From the NCBI GenBank assembly GCA_964499285.1, contig CAZCLA010000007.1:1-64000 (forward strand): a DNA stretch of 64,000 nucleotides, written 5' to 3'. Source of the DNA: JAGFIY01 sp964499285. Its GTDB lineage: Bacteria > Bacteroidota > Ignavibacteria > Ignavibacteriales > Melioribacteraceae. Every line of letters begins with the position of its first letter. Positions within the stretch are counted from its first letter, which is position 1. Below are positions 26,952-36,900 of this stretch, piece by piece. The notes beneath the pieces are model-generated. The model made no database searches. It was given only the letters and a program-made list of their open reading frames with translations, and was not told the origin of the DNA. The position numbers and the translations under genes were made by a program.

Positions 26952-26990
26952 GGTGTATCCGGTTTTTATTGCCGGATACACCTTTTTTAT
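26952..26990 (+). terminator. Strong Rho-independent terminator after cytochrome operon
   Basis: GGTGTATCCGG (26952-26962) and CCGGATACACC (26972-26982) form a perfect 11-bp stem followed by TTTTTT. It isolates the cytochrome operon from the tRNA and secG. Confidence 0.93.
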
Positions 26991-27024
26991 TGTGTTTTAG
27001 GACTCTATTTTTAATCCACTTTAC

Positions 27025-27055
27025 TTGAAGTTTCTTATCCGCCTATTTATATTTG
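27025..27055 (+). promoter_or_regulatory. Promoter of tRNA-Met / secG
   Basis: TTGAAG (27025-27030), a 17-bp spacer and TATATT (27048-27053). The latter extends to TATATTTG, which also fits the Bacteroidota -7 consensus TAnnTTTG. The predicted start, around 27060, lies about 17 bp before the mature tRNA 5' end. Confidence 0.55.
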
Positions 27056-27076
27056 TTTTCTGTTTTTTATGATGAT

Positions 27077-27150
27077 GGCGGGGTAGCTCAGTAGGTTAGA
27101 GCAGTGGAATCATAATCCACGTGTCGGGGGTTCGAATCCCTCCCCCGCTA
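27077..27150 (+). tRNA. tRNA-Met (CAT), elongator type
   Basis: A full cloverleaf is visible: acceptor GGCGGGG/CCCCGCT, D arm GCTC/GAGC with loop AGTAGGTTA, anticodon stem GTGGA/TCCAC around loop ATCATAA (anticodon CAT), and T arm GGGGG-TTCGAAT-CCCTC. The discriminator base is A, and CCA is not encoded (ACATTG follows). The first acceptor pair is G-T rather than the unpaired C-A of initiators, and the anticodon stem lacks the three G-C pairs of initiators, so it is elongator Met. A CAT tRNA modified to read ATA (Ile2) is possible but less likely from the overall similarity to elongator Met. Confidence 0.93.
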
Positions 27151-27178
27151 CATTGAATAGCGATACACGGAGAAAAGC

Positions 27179-27541
27179 ATGTATTATTTACTTATTACAA
27201 TTTCGATTATTATTTCGGTTTTATTAATAATTATTGTTCTGCTTCAGTCAAGTAAGGGCGGCGGATTAGCAGGAATTGCCGGCGGAGCCACAGGAATGGG
27301 AGCTGCCTTCGGTACAAGAAGAACTGCCGATTTTTTAAGCCGTGCTACTTGGTGGCTGGGCGGAGGATTATTAGTTCTTGCGCTTGTTATTAACTTGTTC
27401 TTCCTTCCGGGTAAAACATCTACCGAGCAGCGTGAAAGTATTATTCAATCTTCTCAAGGACAGCAGGCGGTTCCCACGACGCCATCAATTCCTCCTCCTA
27501 CTGAAACGCAAACGCCAAGTGATGCGGGAGATGGCAATTAA
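27179..27541 (+). CDS. secG: Preprotein translocase subunit SecG
   Basis: 120 residues. Two membrane helices (LLITISIIISVLLIIIVLLQ and ATWWLGGGLLVLALVINLFFL) flank the glycine-rich loop GGGLAGIAGGATGMGAAFGT typical of SecG. SecG stabilises the SecYEG channel. A proline/threonine-rich tail (PTTPSIPPPTETQTPSD) follows. A GGAGAA ribosome binding site precedes the start, and the gene may be co-transcribed with the tRNA 28 bp upstream. Confidence 0.92.
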   Translation: MYYLLITISIIISVLLIIIVLLQSSKGGGLAGIAGGATGMGAAFGTRRTADFLSRATWWLGGGLLVLALVINLFFLPGKTSTEQRESIIQSSQGQQAVPTTPSIPPPTETQTPSDAGDGN

Positions 27542-27596
27542 AAAAATCTATCTATTAAAATTAGAAGATTGTAAAAAGAAATATTATTAGTTTTAT

Positions 27597-27635
27597 AAAA
27601 GCTTCCTTCAAGAAATATTAAAGGAAGCTTTTTTT
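27597..27635. terminator. Bidirectional terminator secG / dacB
   Basis: AAAAGCTTCCTT and AAGGAAGCTTTT form a perfect 12-bp stem with a T tract. The stop of the convergent PBP4 gene abuts it. Confidence 0.9.
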
Positions 27636-29049
27636 ATAACATCTCAGCACATAAACTAATTATCTTGTCTTGAATTTTTCTGTAGTAGTTTGCCCCTTTT
27701 CTATTAAACTCCATAAGAATGACTACGATCAAGTCATTGTTAGATTTCGTTGATATATAACCTGCTATGGAACTGACACCATTTAGAGTGCCCGTTTTTC
27801 CTCTGAAATTAAATTCGGCAGCGGTTTCAATCATTCTGTCTTCTAGGGTTCCGTCAACTCCGGAAACAGCAAGTGAACTAAGAAAATAAGGGAACAATTC
27901 ATCATCAAAATAAACTTCTTCGAGCAAACTCACTAAAGATTTTATCGTGAGTTTATTAAATCGTGAAATTCCGCTTCCGTCAACAATTGAGATAGACTCG
28001 GTATCAATATCATTTAACTCGCAAAATTTAAGCACAGCCTGGGTTGCATAAAATGAGTTTCCAATGCTTCCGCTATAAAATGCACCTAATTCTTTAAAAA
28101 GACATTCGGCTAAAAAGTTATCGCTGTTTTTATTAATCGGCTTAATCAATTCTTTCAATTTAATTGAACTAGTTAAGAGAGAATAATATTGAACCAGTTT
28201 TTGGTTTATTAAGGCTTTACCTTTAACAATAATTCCGGCATTTTCTAATTTTGCCTTTAACAGAAATGCAGCAAACAAAGGAGGATTCTCAGCAAATACA
28301 TTATAACTTTTTGGTGCTTTGCTTCTTTTAATTTTTCCTTTTACAGTTACAATTATTGACGAATCGGTTCCTTCGGAATTAGTTATTTTGATATCATCTC
28401 GATCGGAAATAACAGACTCATTTTTAATCTTAATGAAGTTAACACTAGGATCTGTTGATACAACAGGAGTTGATCCCATATTTCCGCTGCAATCAAAAAT
28501 TATTTTGAACTGATTTCTATTAACAACAAGAGCTGAAATTGGTGGCAGGGGAACATTTGCTGCTTCCCCTACTATCCAATCATCACGCCGATAATACTCG
28601 TCGAAATTCGAATCATCACCAATGATGTTTCCTTCTATCCTCTTAATACCTAAAATTTTAATTTCGTTCACAAGTGAATCCAATGTTGAATCTGCAAGAA
28701 CAGAATTTCCAAAACCTTTTATAACCAGGTTACCGTTGATAACGCTGTCCAGCAAGTTTATATCGTCGGTTAAGATCTGTGTACTAAGCAAAAACTCGGG
28801 ACCCAAATGATTTAATGCAGCTGCTGTAGTAAACAGTTTCACATTTGAAGCAGGAGTTTTTGGATCAAGAATATTGTAGGAATAGATTGTATCCTTCGTT
28901 AAAGGATCATAAATAATTGCTGACGTTTTGCTTCCTCTAGGAAGATTTTTAAGAAGCAGATCAATTTCATCCTTCAGTAAAGAATGATCAACATTTGATT
29001 GAGCAACTATTGCCGTGCAATAAAGAAATAGATAAAATATGCGCATCAT
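27634..29049 (-). CDS. dacB: D-alanyl-D-alanine carboxypeptidase/endopeptidase (PBP4, S13)
   Basis: 471 residues from ATG at 29049, giving the signal peptide MMRIFYLFLYCTAIVAQ; a TTG at 29070 overlaps a candidate -7 element (TATATTTG, minus strand) and is rejected. The three penicillin-binding motifs are present: SxxK with S68 in TPASNVKLFTT, SxN in NSDNFLAECLF and KTG in FRGKTGTLNGV. The large insert between SxxK and SxN is typical of the S13 family. The enzyme trims or cleaves peptidoglycan crosslinks in the periplasm. It is a single gene, convergent with secG. Confidence 0.95.
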   Translation of the reverse strand: MMRIFYLFLYCTAIVAQSNVDHSLLKDEIDLLLKNLPRGSKTSAIIYDPLTKDTIYSYNILDPKTPASNVKLFTTAAALNHLGPEFLLSTQILTDDINLLDSVINGNLVIKGFGNSVLADSTLDSLVNEIKILGIKRIEGNIIGDDSNFDEYYRRDDWIVGEAANVPLPPISALVVNRNQFKIIFDCSGNMGSTPVVSTDPSVNFIKIKNESVISDRDDIKITNSEGTDSSIIVTVKGKIKRSKAPKSYNVFAENPPLFAAFLLKAKLENAGIIVKGKALINQKLVQYYSLLTSSIKLKELIKPINKNSDNFLAECLFKELGAFYSGSIGNSFYATQAVLKFCELNDIDTESISIVDGSGISRFNKLTIKSLVSLLEEVYFDDELFPYFLSSLAVSGVDGTLEDRMIETAAEFNFRGKTGTLNGVSSIAGYISTKSNNDLIVVILMEFNRKGANYYRKIQDKIISLCAEML

Positions 29050-29155
29050 GTTTTGAGTTTTTATCAGCAAATATAAGATTTCCCAAAATAATTCTTTTTA
29101 TATTCTTTGGTTATCAGTATTTTTGAACCCTTTGTTAATAAATGCAGTAATAATT

Positions 29156-29986
29156 ATGAGTAGTATCAAAAAACCAGAAAAAGCTTATAAAAACCTTGAG
29201 TTTCTAAATTCCGCAAATGCCAGAACCGTAAGAATTCTCTCCGAATTTTATGAGCCACAGGCAAGATTCAAAAAGTACAATGTTGTAGATACATGTGTGT
29301 TTTTCGGAAGTGCAAGACTTGTTTCGAGCAAATCGGCGAGAAAAAAACTAAATGAATTTAAGAAATCCGCTAATCCAAATTCACGCAGCTATAACAAGGA
29401 ACTGAAAAGATTAAATTTGCTGCTTGAAATGTCCCGTTATTATGATGATGCGGTAGTACTTTCCCGAAAGTTGACAGAATGGTCAATAAGTCTTGATTCC
29501 GAAAAGAAACGTTTTATTATATGCAGCGGGGGCGGACCGGGAATTATGGAAGCAGCAAATAAGGGAGCAAAACAAGCCGGCGGCTCCTCAATTGGATTGA
29601 ACATAAGTATTCCGTACGAACAGTTTGTAAATAAGTATGTCGATCCGAATTTAGCATTTGAATTCCATTACTTTTTTATGAGAAAGTTTTGGTTTCTGTA
29701 TTTGGCAAAAGCATTAATAGTTTTCCCCGGTGGTTTTGGTACAATGGACGAGCTGATGGAAGTCGTAACATTGCTTCAGACCGGAAAGGTAAAAAAGAAG
29801 ATTAAAATTATTGTTTACGATGAGAAATTTTGGAAACGGATAATAAATTTTGATGCATTGATCGAAAGCGGTGTAATCAGTGCGAATGATCTAAAGTATC
29901 TGACCTTCTCGAATAGCGTTGATCATACATTTGAGGAGATAAAGAGTCATTTTGAAAAGCATTTTATTAGGAATGGCTATAAATAA
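29156..29986 (+). CDS. LOG-family nucleotide 5'-monophosphate nucleosidase-like protein
   Basis: 276 residues from ATG at 29156; the in-frame TTG at 29123 is inside a TAnnTTTG-like element. The Rossmann-type core has the family signatures FIICSGGGPGIMEAANKGA and FPGGFGTMDELMEVVTLLQ (PGGxGTxxE). Members split nucleoside monophosphates into base and ribose 5-phosphate. An N-terminal extension of about 100 residues (with VVDTCVFFGSARLVSS) is characteristic of the longer bacterial branch of the family. It ends in a bidirectional terminator shared with rpsU. Confidence 0.88.
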   Translation: MSSIKKPEKAYKNLEFLNSANARTVRILSEFYEPQARFKKYNVVDTCVFFGSARLVSSKSARKKLNEFKKSANPNSRSYNKELKRLNLLLEMSRYYDDAVVLSRKLTEWSISLDSEKKRFIICSGGGPGIMEAANKGAKQAGGSSIGLNISIPYEQFVNKYVDPNLAFEFHYFFMRKFWFLYLAKALIVFPGGFGTMDELMEVVTLLQTGKVKKKIKIIVYDEKFWKRIINFDALIESGVISANDLKYLTFSNSVDHTFEEIKSHFEKHFIRNGYK

Positions 29987-30011
29987 AAAACCCCTTTAAG
30001 AAGGGGTTTTG
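29985..30011. terminator. Bidirectional terminator LOG gene / rpsU
   Basis: AAAAAACCCCTT and AAGGGGTTTT around a TAAG loop, with T tracts in both orientations between the two convergent genes. Confidence 0.88.
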
Positions 30012-30016
30012 TAAAA

Positions 30017-30214
30017 TCATTTGCGTTCTCTAAGATTTTCTCGGTGAGCTCGCCTAACTGCCTTAATTTTATTCATACGTTTCTCAATGGAGGGTTTCAC
30101 AAAGAACTGTCTTTTCTTAAATTCTTTTAAAACACCAGAGCGTTCGTACTTTTTCTTAAAACGTTTAAGGGCTCTATCAATATTCTCGTTTTCTTGTAAA
30201 ACGATACCGATCAC
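30017..30214 (-). CDS. rpsU: 30S ribosomal protein S21
   Basis: 65 residues, strongly basic: IDRALKRFKKKYERSGVL, then KEFKKRQFFVKPSIEKR and a C-terminal arginine-rich helix (VRRAHRENLRERK), as in S21. S21 sits near the anti-Shine-Dalgarno end of 16S rRNA. The start is GTG with a strong AGAAGGAAGGTGAT leader, one of the best Shine-Dalgarno sequences in the window. Confidence 0.95.
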   Translation of the reverse strand: MIGIVLQENENIDRALKRFKKKYERSGVLKEFKKRQFFVKPSIEKRMNKIKAVRRAHRENLRERK

Positions 30215-30255
30215 TTAAATCACCTTCCTTCTAATTGAATTGAAAATAGACAACA

Positions 30256-30284
30256 ATTATAACTAAAATTATAAGCTTATTCAA
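30256..30284 (-). promoter_or_regulatory. rpsU promoter
   Basis: On the minus strand TTGAAT, a 17-bp spacer and a perfect TATAAT. The predicted start is near 30248, giving a leader of about 35 nt that includes the strong RBS. Confidence 0.55.
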
Positions 30285-30288
30285 GATG

Positions 30289-31728
30289 TCATCTTAGAAA
30301 CACGCCGTTTTTAATTGCGCCGGATTTACTCTCAACATCCCGCAAAAAACCGTTTATACAGACGTATTTCACAACCCCGTTTTTTAAAATTACAAATTCC
30401 GGATTGCGGTCAACCGCAATTATTTGTTCTTCTATCTTTCTCCTAATATTAAAGGGGAGCTGAGTAAAAATTTCGGTAAATGTACTTGATACAATAGAAG
30501 TAACACCTTCTTTGTGGAAATTGTTAATCTCAGCTTTCGTGAGCGACTCCGGATTCTCAATTTCGGCAGTTTTGCCTTCTTTCAATTCGAGTCCGGTGCA
30601 GTCTATTTCCTCAATCCCATAATAAATTGATAAATCACCAAAATCTTCTATAACTGATTCATAGAAAAAGTTGTTCTCACTTATAGCAGGAACTTCATCG
30701 CGGTTTATTCCGATATCAACAGTATAATTTTTGCCATTGTGAACTGTAGTAAGGTTTCTTAAAAGCAAATCAAAATGGAATTTTTCGTTCTCCGGTATTT
30801 TTTCATAATCTGAAGCATTCATGTTTTTATAACTTTCAAGCGCGATGGATTCGAGTCCTTTCAGTATTGCAACAAAATTTAACTTTCTTAAAAAGTTTTT
30901 TTCTTCATCATTTTTCCATCCTCCGGTTTCGATCAACACCGAACTTGTGCCCCACTTGATGAAATTATCACCAAAAGCTCTAGGTTCAAACTCATCCGAA
31001 TATCGACCGATATGACCGGGAATAAATTTTCCCAGTTCTTTTGCTATACTCAAAATAAGTTTCATCGTGTTCGATCTAACAGCGTTAATTTCACGCTCAT
31101 AATTGTACGGTGGAGCTAAAAAGGAAATTGAGGCGGTTTTGAAATTGTTGCCGGCAGAATATCTGTGACTTTGATCGTGAAGATTAAATCCGAATGATGG
31201 TTTTAATTTATCGTGCATACGTTTAAGTGCAATGGATTCCGGGAATTGAAGTCTAAGCGCATCGCGATTTAAGTCAATCTCAAGAGAGTTCCTTCTCGTA
31301 AACTTTTCGGCACCATCCGGGTTCAACATTGGGATGAAATATACAGATAACTTTTCGGAAATCATTTCTTTAGCTTCGTTGAATTCGTCGTCTGCTGAAA
31401 GAAAATTCAAAATATCAAATAGCGCTCTCGTCGCTGTCGATTCGTCTCCGTGCATCTGTGACCAGAGAAGGACGTTTATTTTACCTCTGCCGAACCGAAT
31501 CGAGTTTATTGCTTTACCGTTTAATGATTCTCCAATTTTCTCGACTTTGAAAACAGTTTTCGATTTAAGACGTTCTATTAGTTCTTTAACGGTTGAATAT
31601 GACACGCGGCGATGCTGTAGTTTTTCGGTTTTATATTTTTCGTAACTGTTATAAAGATTTTCGCTTGTCATAACCTGTGCCTTAACCGTTGATAAAATAA
31701 TCAATAGCAAAAGTAATATTTTTTTCAT
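30289..31728 (-). CDS. Secreted M14 zinc carboxypeptidase
   Basis: 479 residues with a signal peptide (MKKILLLLLIILSTVKAQ). The zinc-binding HxxE is in SQMHGDESTATRAL (H93, E96), and the third ligand is likely the histidine of FGFNLHDQSHR. FIPMLNPDGAEKF and IDLNRDALRLQFPE are substrate-pocket signatures of the family, and SVLIETGGW supplies the candidate catalytic glutamate. It removes C-terminal residues from peptides, or amino acids from wall peptides, outside the cytoplasm. The C-terminal 150 residues are not assigned to a known domain. There is no T9SS tail, so a periplasmic location is likely. Confidence 0.88.
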   Translation of the reverse strand: MKKILLLLLIILSTVKAQVMTSENLYNSYEKYKTEKLQHRRVSYSTVKELIERLKSKTVFKVEKIGESLNGKAINSIRFGRGKINVLLWSQMHGDESTATRALFDILNFLSADDEFNEAKEMISEKLSVYFIPMLNPDGAEKFTRRNSLEIDLNRDALRLQFPESIALKRMHDKLKPSFGFNLHDQSHRYSAGNNFKTASISFLAPPYNYEREINAVRSNTMKLILSIAKELGKFIPGHIGRYSDEFEPRAFGDNFIKWGTSSVLIETGGWKNDEEKNFLRKLNFVAILKGLESIALESYKNMNASDYEKIPENEKFHFDLLLRNLTTVHNGKNYTVDIGINRDEVPAISENNFFYESVIEDFGDLSIYYGIEEIDCTGLELKEGKTAEIENPESLTKAEINNFHKEGVTSIVSSTFTEIFTQLPFNIRRKIEEQIIAVDRNPEFVILKNGVVKYVCINGFLRDVESKSGAIKNGVFLR

Positions 31729-31796
31729 ATTTGGTTTTCATTTGTTAAAGGAAGATCAAGAATACAAAAAGAAATTATGTAAGTAAAATGCGGAAA

Positions 31797-31825
31797 AGAA
31801 AAAGGGACTTGTAAAAAGTCCCTTT
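31797..31825 (-). terminator. Terminator of TPR lipoprotein gene
   Basis: Read on the minus strand, AAAGGGACTT and AAGTCCCTTT form a 10-bp stem followed by a T-rich run, 20 bp after the stop at 31846. Confidence 0.8.
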
Positions 31826-31845
31826 AGTGATTTTTTTTGGGAAAA

Positions 31846-32682
31846 TTATCTGCAGTTTTCAATAATTAGTTTTGCGGCTTCTTTATGACCGAGCATTTCG
31901 GCTCTTGCCCAATCCTGACAAGCACCTTGAAAATCTTCCATCCATGATCTAGCCATTCCGCGGTTGAAGAATCCCAAAGGATTCGACGGAGAAAGATCAA
32001 TCATTTTTGTAAATGCTTTTTCGGCTTCTTCATATTGTTCTAAACGCATATGGGCGTTCCCGAGTCCGTAATAAACATCCGGATCGGTTTGAGTTAAAGT
32101 AACAGCTTTCTGATAATCTTTTAACGCATCCGGGTAAAATTGCATCCACATTCTAGCGTTGCCTCTATCCCGGTAAAGTTCATAATCAGTTTCATCAATT
32201 TTTATTGCTTGTGAATAATCCGCAATTGCATCAGAATATCTTCGAGCAAATGTTTTTGCATCGGCTCTTCCCTTTAATGCCATCAAATTTTTAGGTTCAA
32301 TTTCCAAGGCTGCATCATAATCCGAAATTGCATTTTCATAATCATCAATAAGAGTATATGCATCACCTCTTGTAATTAAAGCCTCAACATCGTTTGACTC
32401 TAACTCAAGTGCTTTGGAAAAATCTTCAATCAGTCCATCATAATCTTTTAACCCGGCTTTTTCCATTCCTCTTTCTTTGTAGGCTGCTGCCGATGAAAGA
32501 GTGGTTGTGTCGGAAAGAACTTGCTGCAATTCGACAGTTTCCTCATTTGAGGCTGTTTTTGTTGAATCACTTTGAGATGTCTGGCTTGAATTATTGTCTG
32601 AACACCCGACAGTTACAAGCGACGTGGTCAATAAAATTATTGTAATTGTTATAATGAACGCAAAAATATTATTGTTTTTCAT
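31846..32682 (-). CDS. TPR-repeat lipoprotein
   Basis: 278 residues. An N-terminal signal ends in a lipobox-like TSLVTVGC, so the mature protein is probably lipid-anchored at cysteine 27. A serine/threonine-rich linker precedes about six tetratricopeptide repeats (AYKERGMEKAGLKDYDGLIE, ALITRGDAYTLIDDYENAIS, YYGLGNAHMRLEQYEEAEKA, FFNRGMARSWMEDFQGACQD). Such proteins scaffold envelope complexes. The partner is unknown. It stands alone between the M14 peptidase and the beta-barrel gene, all on the minus strand. Confidence 0.87.
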   Translation of the reverse strand: MKNNNIFAFIITITIILLTTSLVTVGCSDNNSSQTSQSDSTKTASNEETVELQQVLSDTTTLSSAAAYKERGMEKAGLKDYDGLIEDFSKALELESNDVEALITRGDAYTLIDDYENAISDYDAALEIEPKNLMALKGRADAKTFARRYSDAIADYSQAIKIDETDYELYRDRGNARMWMQFYPDALKDYQKAVTLTQTDPDVYYGLGNAHMRLEQYEEAEKAFTKMIDLSPSNPLGFFNRGMARSWMEDFQGACQDWARAEMLGHKEAAKLIIENCR

Positions 32683-32736
32683 ATTATTATTTGGTTAGTG
32701 ATAAAAAATGAATGTTAAAGATACTAAAATAATTTA

Positions 32737-33378
32737 CTAATACATCCAGCCGATGTTTAAGGTAAGATAAAAATGTGCAATGTCTTTTCGGATTCTGCCT
32801 TCAAGACTTTCAACCCCGGCATCAAATAAGTGAGCATAATAATATCTTGCATTAATTCCGAACAGACTCGATTTTGAAAGTCCAAAATCTGCACCAAAAC
32901 CAATATATCCTCCGGCAGCCACTTTAAATTGAGCATCGCCGAAAGCCGAGAAAAATTCTTGATCATAAGGAGTAGTTACTATAAAATTCGGACCGATGCC
33001 AAAGTTGATGTAAGGTCGAAGATTGTCCGTTAAAATTTCCTCAAAAAGACGGTAACGCAATCCAAAACTTAGTGGAATTGTAAATACTCTATTTTTTTTG
33101 CCGATGGTTCTAATTTGTCCGAAATAATCTATGTATTCAACTTCGCGGGTATCCTTTGATTCTGAAATTGAAAAATCAATAAACCATGAAAAATCAAGCG
33201 AAAGCGAGTGCCTGTAAAACGAACCTAAACCGAATCCACCGTCACCAAACATTAGATCAACGCCCAATGCATTATTAGGGAAAACAGTTGGTTCCTCGGG
33301 AGGTGCCATTTCACCTATTCTCTGCGCGTTAAGTGCTAGGATCGGTATAAGTAAAAATATTTTTAGAAATTTCTGCAT
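32737..33378 (-). CDS. Outer-membrane beta-barrel protein (8-stranded type)
   Basis: 213 residues from the ATG at 33378, giving the signal peptide MQKFLKIFLLIPILALNAQ; a longer reading to 33420 lacks a signal at its start. The mature part alternates polar and hydrophobic residues in strand-like blocks (LSLDFSWFIDFSIS, VFTIPLSFGLRYRLF, AAGGYIGFGADFGL, HFYLTLNIGWMY) and ends in an aromatic residue, as expected for a small outer-membrane barrel (OMP_b-brl-like). The function is unknown. No terminator is seen between this gene and the TPR lipoprotein. Confidence 0.8.
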   Translation of the reverse strand: MQKFLKIFLLIPILALNAQRIGEMAPPEEPTVFPNNALGVDLMFGDGGFGLGSFYRHSLSLDFSWFIDFSISESKDTREVEYIDYFGQIRTIGKKNRVFTIPLSFGLRYRLFEEILTDNLRPYINFGIGPNFIVTTPYDQEFFSAFGDAQFKVAAGGYIGFGADFGLSKSSLFGINARYYYAHLFDAGVESLEGRIRKDIAHFYLTLNIGWMY

Positions 33379-33498
33379 CAGTGCAATGTCTTTTTTAAAT
33401 TCTGCTATAATAATAATCAAGCATATGATTTTTTCAAAAATTATTCAAGAATTTTAAAATCTAAACCGAATTTTTGCCCTAAACATCATGGTGATAAA

Positions 33499-33996
33499 AT
33501 GCAAAATCTCGAAATTAAAATTGAGTTAACAAATTTTGATGAAATATTAGCAGCACTAAAAAACATTAATGCAGAATTTGTTGATATATTGGAGCAGAAA
33601 GATATTTATTATCGGAAAAGTAATGGTATACTTAAACTAAGACGAGTAAACAGAAATTATGAATTTATTTTCTATAACCGGGATGAAAGTGCCGATAACC
33701 GATGGAGTAATTACAGTATTTTGAAAATAGCAGATCAGAATGCGGAAAGCTTTTTCAACGAAATATTTCAAAAAGAAATTATTGTGGAAAAAACAAGAAA
33801 ACTGTATTTATATAAAAACACACGCGTACATTTGGATTCTGTTCACAATCTTGGAAGTTTTTTAGAACTCGAAACAATAGTGGTTGATGGGCAGGAAAAA
33901 GCAAAACATGAATTTGATTATGTCTATAGTTCCTTATCTCTTTCCAAATATAAAGAAGTGCGTGCTTCTTATAGAGATTTACTGAAAAAATCATGA
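33499..33996 (+). CDS. CYTH-domain protein (class IV adenylate cyclase / triphosphatase-like)
   Basis: 165 residues. The defining N-terminal motif ExExK-like reads LEIKIELTN, followed by DIYYRKSNGILKLRR, KTRKLYLYKNTRVHLD, and LGSFLELETIV with paired acidic residues, the strands of a triphosphate tunnel. Members hydrolyse triphosphates (inorganic, thiamine triphosphate) or make cAMP; this short form most resembles the CyaB/thiamine-triphosphatase branch. Its stop overlaps the start of the AddB-like gene (ATGA), so they are translationally coupled. The substrate cannot be predicted. Confidence 0.85.
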   Translation: MQNLEIKIELTNFDEILAALKNINAEFVDILEQKDIYYRKSNGILKLRRVNRNYEFIFYNRDESADNRWSNYSILKIADQNAESFFNEIFQKEIIVEKTRKLYLYKNTRVHLDSVHNLGSFLELETIVVDGQEKAKHEFDYVYSSLSLSKYKEVRASYRDLLKKS

Positions 33997-36900
33997 TACT
34001 ATCGAAAAACAAAAATATTCTCGATCTTGAAAAAAATATTGTCAGGTTTATTTCAGAATCCGAGCCTGGAAAATTTTTATTAATTGTCCCGACAAACAGG
34101 AGAGCCAGAAAATTAAAGAAAGAAATAATCTCGTTGCTCCCGGATAAATCCAGTGGTAAACTTCACGTTGAGACACTTTCTTCGCTGACATCAAAATTAT
34201 TTTCCGATAAAGCAAACTTTATTGAATTAAGTGAAGCAGCATCGACAGTTTTTATAAAGAAAAGTTCTAAAAATGTTAAACTTTCTTATCTAGCGAATTA
34301 CAAAGGCGATATTCCATTCGGGACCTTAGAACGAGTGAAAAACGTAATATCGGAATACAAAAGGCACGGCATTACACCAGCGAAATTGAGAGAGGAAGCC
34401 GATCATCTGGGGAAAACAGAAAAATTAAAAGCTGAAGATATTGCTTCAATTTATGAGGAATATCTAAAAATTTGCAAAAACATTAATGCTTATGAAACCG
34501 GTGATATTTATAGTGAAATAATTTCTTGGGAAGATGAGACTTTCGAGAGACATTTCCGTAAAGTTTTTACATCAGTTGAAATAATTAAGATCGATGGATT
34601 CGATGAATTTACCGGAGCTGAAATTAACATCATCAATAAGTTGGATAAAGTAATGAATCATTCGTTATTTGTTGATGTTGATTACCCATCTGAAAATAAA
34701 GAGTTGGCTGCCCATATTGACGATAACTTTTCATTTGAAAGATTGAAAGAAATTGGATTTATCAAATTTGATCAAGCTCAATCATATGCTGATGAATTTC
34801 ACACTCACTTGAGGAAATATCTTTTTACTTCTGCCGACAGAAAGCCAACCGGAAAGTTTAAAGATCAGATCTATAAGATCTCTGCTTTGGATAGAAAAGA
34901 AGAAATTGAATTAATTGCTAAGTTAGTTAAATCACTTTTATTAGCAGAAAAAATAAAGCCGAGCAAAATATGTGTTTGTTTTAATTTGATTAAAGAATAT
35001 TCACATATCGTTCGGGACAAGTTTTCTTCCTACGGAATTCCTTACAATCTGACTGACAGATTCCTTTTAGCAGAATCATTACCGATAATAGAATTGATTA
35101 GCTTTTTGGAAATTATCGAAAACGACTTTTATCATAAAAATATCTTCAGAGCAATTAGCGGAGGATTTGGAAAAGATTTTGGGATCGATTTTCAAAATCT
35201 TCTGAAAATATCGACCGAACTGAACATAGTTTCCGGGAAAAATAATTGGAAACGGAAAATAGGAAGTGCGTTAAATGCCGCAAAGTTTGATGAATCAGAA
35301 ATTCAGTTCACCGAAGAAGTTTTGACCAAAGCTTTGAACGATATTGAAATGATTGAGAAGCTGCTTCAGCCATTTTCTAAAAAAATGAAAATAGATGAGT
35401 TTCTGGAAAATTTGCACAAATTGATACTTAAGCTTGAGCTTGGAAAGAATTCATTACTGATTGAAAGCGATCAGCATGAAGCAAATATTAAATCAATCTC
35501 AACCTTTATTGAAACTGTAACTGAAGTGTTTAGTTTACTCAGAAATGAACATGGCGAAGAAAAATTTGCACTAAAATTTTATTTGGATCAGATTCGTACA
35601 ATCTGCAATTGGGCTAGATTCAATGTGAAAGAAAGATCGGATTATGGGGTTCAAGTGACATCTTTTGATGAAATTAGAGGTTTGAACTTCGACTATCTTT
35701 TTGTAGCAGGCTTGAATGACGGCATAATTCCTACCAGATATTCGCCTGAAATTTTCTTTTCGGGTTCGTTCGCCTCAAAAGAGGAGGACCATCAAGCGGA
35801 AGAAAAATTTAGGTTCTATCAAACAATTCTTGCATGGGATCCGGGAAAAGATAGAACTAAAAATAAATTGTACTTAATAAATTCAATGAGCAGCGGGAAA
35901 AACGATTTAGTAGAATCGACTTTTCTAAATTCCTTCAGCGAAACATTTGAGTGCGGCATAATCGACCCCAAATTATACAATACAAAAATTTATTCTTTTG
36001 AGGAGCTTTTGACGATCACAGGTAAAATTCTCTCTTCAGATAATGCGAAATTTAATAAGAAATTGAAATCTTCACTGCCGATTGAAGTAGAAGAAATCAA
36101 TAAAAAAATTCTTGTTGATTCAATACGCTCCGATGAATCTTTGTTTACATCCTACAACGGCTGGCTTCTCGATACCAACTCGGAAGAACAACTTCAAAGC
36201 GAAAACATTAAAAAACTTGAAGAATATAAAACAAGGAATTTCAGCGTAACTCAGTTGGAGACTTATGCAAAATGTCCATTTAAGTATTTTGTAGAACGAG
36301 TACTTAATCTCTCAGTAATCGAAGATCCTAAAGAAGAAATCGAAGCGATGGAAATGGGAAGTATGCTTCACAATATTTTTTATGAATTTATGATTTGGGC
36401 AAAGCGGAAGAATATCCTGCTTTCTCAATGCACGGAAAAAGAATTCATTAAAGCAGCAGATAAATTGTTTGAGATTGCTGGCAAGTTTGTAAATGATCCA
36501 AAATTTGATTCAGAATACGGTTTTATTGAGAAAGAAAAAATTCTTGGTTTTGACGGAAAGCGAGAGGACTCAATTCTATATCAATTTCTTAGAATGGAAA
36601 AAACTGATTTTGAATTTATCCCAACATATTTTGAGATTCCTTTCGGTAAAAATATGCGCGAAGGTTTTAATGAAATAGAACAACCGCAAATGGATGATCT
36701 TCAATTTAAAGGTGTTTCATTAAGGGGAAAGATTGACAGAATTGATATCTCGTCGGACGGATCAAAACTTCAAGTTATTGACTACAAACTAAGCGGAAGC
36801 AAACCGACTAAAGATGATCTTATTACCGGAATTTCGCTTCAACTTCCTGTTTATTTATTCGCAGCTCGAAAGCTTGTTGAAAACGAACTTGAATTGATAC